From: Burkholderia sp. SRS-46
GTDB lineage: Bacteria > Pseudomonadota > Gammaproteobacteria > Burkholderiales > Burkholderiaceae
Length of the DNA stretch: 64,000 nucleotides
Direction of reading: 5' to 3'
Assembly (NCBI RefSeq): GCF_004343775.1
Contig: NZ_PTXL01000006.1
Coordinates: 607,671-671,670, forward strand
Shown here: one piece after another, positions 62,649 through 64,000 of the stretch
Numbering within the stretch: the first letter of the stretch is position 1
How the letters are laid out: the number at the start of each line of letters is the position of its first letter
Notes under the pieces: model-generated
Told to the model about the DNA's origin: nothing
Seen by the model: only the letters and a program-made list of their open reading frames with translations
Databases searched by the model: none
Made by a program: the position numbers and the translations under genes

Positions 62649-63857
62649 TCAGACCCGCAATTCTCCGGCCGCCTGCCCGTCGGGCGACGGCGCGCCCGCA
62701 CCGTCCGCGCGCGCGATCCAGCCGGCCAGCGTGTCGCGCTGCGCGCAGCCGTCGCGATAGCCGAGCTCGATCAGCTCGCGCGCGAACGCCTCCTCGAACA
62801 GCAGGTAGCTCGCGAACGACGCGCCGGCGGGCTGGCTGCCGCCGACAGCGCCGAGCAGCCCGCGCACGCTGAGCGGCAACTGCTTCAGGTGCTTCGCGGC
62901 GATCAGCTCGATGCGCTCGGACGGCGCGATCGCGAGCACGTCGACGTGCCGCCAGCCGCTGTCCACTTCGATCTGGTGCGGCAGGTGCGTGATCATCCGG
63001 TTGATGTGCTCGATGCGCTCGATGTCCGAGCCGATCGAGTCGAGGAACACGCTCGCGAGCACCTGCTGGCCGATCTGCGCGAGCGACGGGTAGCCGCGCA
63101 CGAAGCCGCCGCCGTTCACCGGGATCTCCGGCCGCGGGTCGGCCGCGCCGACGACGACGATCCGGTCCGCGCCGAAGTGGATCGCCGGCGACAGCGGCGC
63201 GATCTGGCGGATCGAGCCGTCGCCGAAGTACTCGATCTGGCCGTCGAGCACGAGCGGCACGGCCGGAAACACGAACGGAATCGCCGACGACGCGAGCAGG
63301 TGCGACGCCGACAGGTCGACGAGCCGCGCGGTGCGCTGCGCGCGCCGCCATGCCTGGATCGGCTCGGCCGCCTGGTAGAAGGTCAGGTGGCGGCCGCTCG
63401 AGTAGCTGAGTGCCGTGACCGCGAGCGCGTGCAGCGTGCGCGCCTCGAGCATCTGCTCGATCCGGTGGAAGCTCAGCTCGCGCTGCAGCAGATGCGCGAG
63501 CGGCGCGTTGTCGAGCAGGCCGCGCGGCGAACGGCGGGCCGCCCAGCCGAAGCTCATCGCCGCGAGCCAGCGCGCGCCCGCGGCGGCGACGCCGAGCCAG
63601 TCGGTGCGATACACGTAGTCGGCGCGCAGGTGCTCCCAGAATTCGAGCAGGCGCCGCACGCCGTGCGGGAAATCGTCCGCGTGGCTCGCGATCGACGTCG
63701 CGTTGATCGCGCCGGCCGACGAGCCGCACACGACCGCGAACGGCAGCGTGCGCCGCTGCGGATCGGCCTCGAGCGCGATCTCGGCCAGCGCCTTCAGCAC
63801 GCCGACCTGATACGCGGCGCGCGCGCCACCGCCCATCAGTACGAGCGCGAGCCGCAT
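62649..63857 (-). CDS. Patatin-like phospholipase
   Basis: A 402-residue patatin. The oxyanion loop is GGGARA (9-14), the nucleophile S47 in GSSAG (45-49), and the catalytic D213 in GDGS. It hydrolyses lipid esters; no signal peptide is visible. The C-terminal 100 residues are extra to the core and unassigned. Confidence 0.88.
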   Translation of the reverse strand: MRLALVLMGGGARAAYQVGVLKALAEIALEADPQRRTLPFAVVCGSSAGAINATSIASHADDFPHGVRRLLEFWEHLRADYVYRTDWLGVAAAGARWLAAMSFGWAARRSPRGLLDNAPLAHLLQRELSFHRIEQMLEARTLHALAVTALSYSSGRHLTFYQAAEPIQAWRRAQRTARLVDLSASHLLASSAIPFVFPAVPLVLDGQIEYFGDGSIRQIAPLSPAIHFGADRIVVVGAADPRPEIPVNGGGFVRGYPSLAQIGQQVLASVFLDSIGSDIERIEHINRMITHLPHQIEVDSGWRHVDVLAIAPSERIELIAAKHLKQLPLSVRGLLGAVGGSQPAGASFASYLLFEEAFARELIELGYRDGCAQRDTLAGWIARADGAGAPSPDGQAAGELRV

Positions 63858-63888
63858 CGTTCGACCTGCTACACGGGCCGTCGCGCCG

Positions 63889-64000
63889 CTATGCCGAGCG
63901 CTTCGGCGGACGGCTCGCCGGCGTCGACGCGGCGGCCGCGCGCGCCGCGGCCGAGCCGCCGGGCTTCGCGCGCTTCGCGGCGGGCTTGCGCGGCGCGAAG
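63889..64000 (-). CDS. 3' end of a Lys/Ala-rich protein gene running off the window
   Basis: The minus strand is open for 36 codons before TAG and reads as Ala, Pro, Lys and Arg-rich, typical of a low-complexity C-terminal tail. The gene body is outside the window, so identity cannot be decided. Confidence 0.5.
   Translation of the reverse strand, partial: FAPRKPAAKRAKPGGSAAARAAAASTPASRPPKRSA

Overview
The window is GC-rich (by eye about two thirds G+C), densely coded DNA with very strong GC bias at third codon positions. The gene content and order point to a chromosomal core region of a betaproteobacterium of the genus Burkholderia, probably the B. cepacia complex: gshA-gshB-EIIA(Man)-ptsH-ptsI, glnK-amtB next to ubiK and comM, dctA-dctB-dctD next to actP, dacA-dat-ybeD near lipB-lipA, and birA-coaX-hldE. 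The species call is inference from gene order and protein style. I see no tRNA, rRNA, insertion sequence, prophage, integrase or CRISPR array.

Layout. 1-9.6 kb: start of a minus-strand gene (probably coxB) and its DUF2244 neighbour, a BioC-like methyltransferase, comF, trmL, a macro-domain deacetylase, a minus-strand unit rhodanese-grxC-secB-gpsA, then gpmA, a C-terminal processing protease and a ThiF/MoeB enzyme. 9.6-17.4 kb (minus): ptsI, ptsH, EIIA(Man), gshB, gshA, amtB, glnK; these link a regulatory PTS, glutathione synthesis and ammonium uptake. 17.4-21 kb: ubiK, comM, an intergenic pair of inverted DnaA boxes, a lipoprotein and a TlpA-type thioredoxin. 21-28.2 kb (minus): dctD, dctB, dctA, actP, DUF485, an uptake island for C4-dicarboxylates and acetate-like acids. 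28.2-35.1 kb: CoA transferase, two acyl-CoA dehydrogenases of the pimeloyl-CoA type and a fused hydratase/3-hydroxyacyl-CoA dehydrogenase, divergent from a LysR regulator. 35.2-39.2 kb: gamma-glutamyltransferase and a trimeric autotransporter adhesin. 39.4-42.2 kb: tauABC-like importer. 42.4-48.3 kb: lipA, lipB, DUF2917, a GcvA-like regulator, ybeD, dat, dacA. 48.7-54.6 kb: hydrolase, thioredoxin-like ferredoxin, VanZ protein and an Mla/PqiC-type lipid transport operon. 54.9-64 kb: CpdB-like nucleotidase lipoprotein, Sel1 protein, exported hypothetical, birA, coaX, small membrane protein, hldE-C, a ferritin-like diiron protein, a patatin, and the 3' end of a Lys/Ala-rich gene.

The most striking non-coding signals are in the control regions of two transport operons. 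Upstream of dctA lie a sigma-54 -24/-12 element and two perfect 16-bp inverted repeats 23 bp apart (candidate DctD enhancers). Its predicted leader then holds an 11-codon ORF with an ideal ribosome binding site and an 11-bp-stem hairpin just before dctA. Upstream of glnK lie a second sigma-54 element and a perfect NtrC-type palindrome that abuts the ubiK ribosome binding site. A third signal is an intrinsic terminator plus internal promoter that split ptsH from ptsI. Most of the rest is ordinary housekeeping sequence, and I did not find a new defence, secretion or biosynthetic system.
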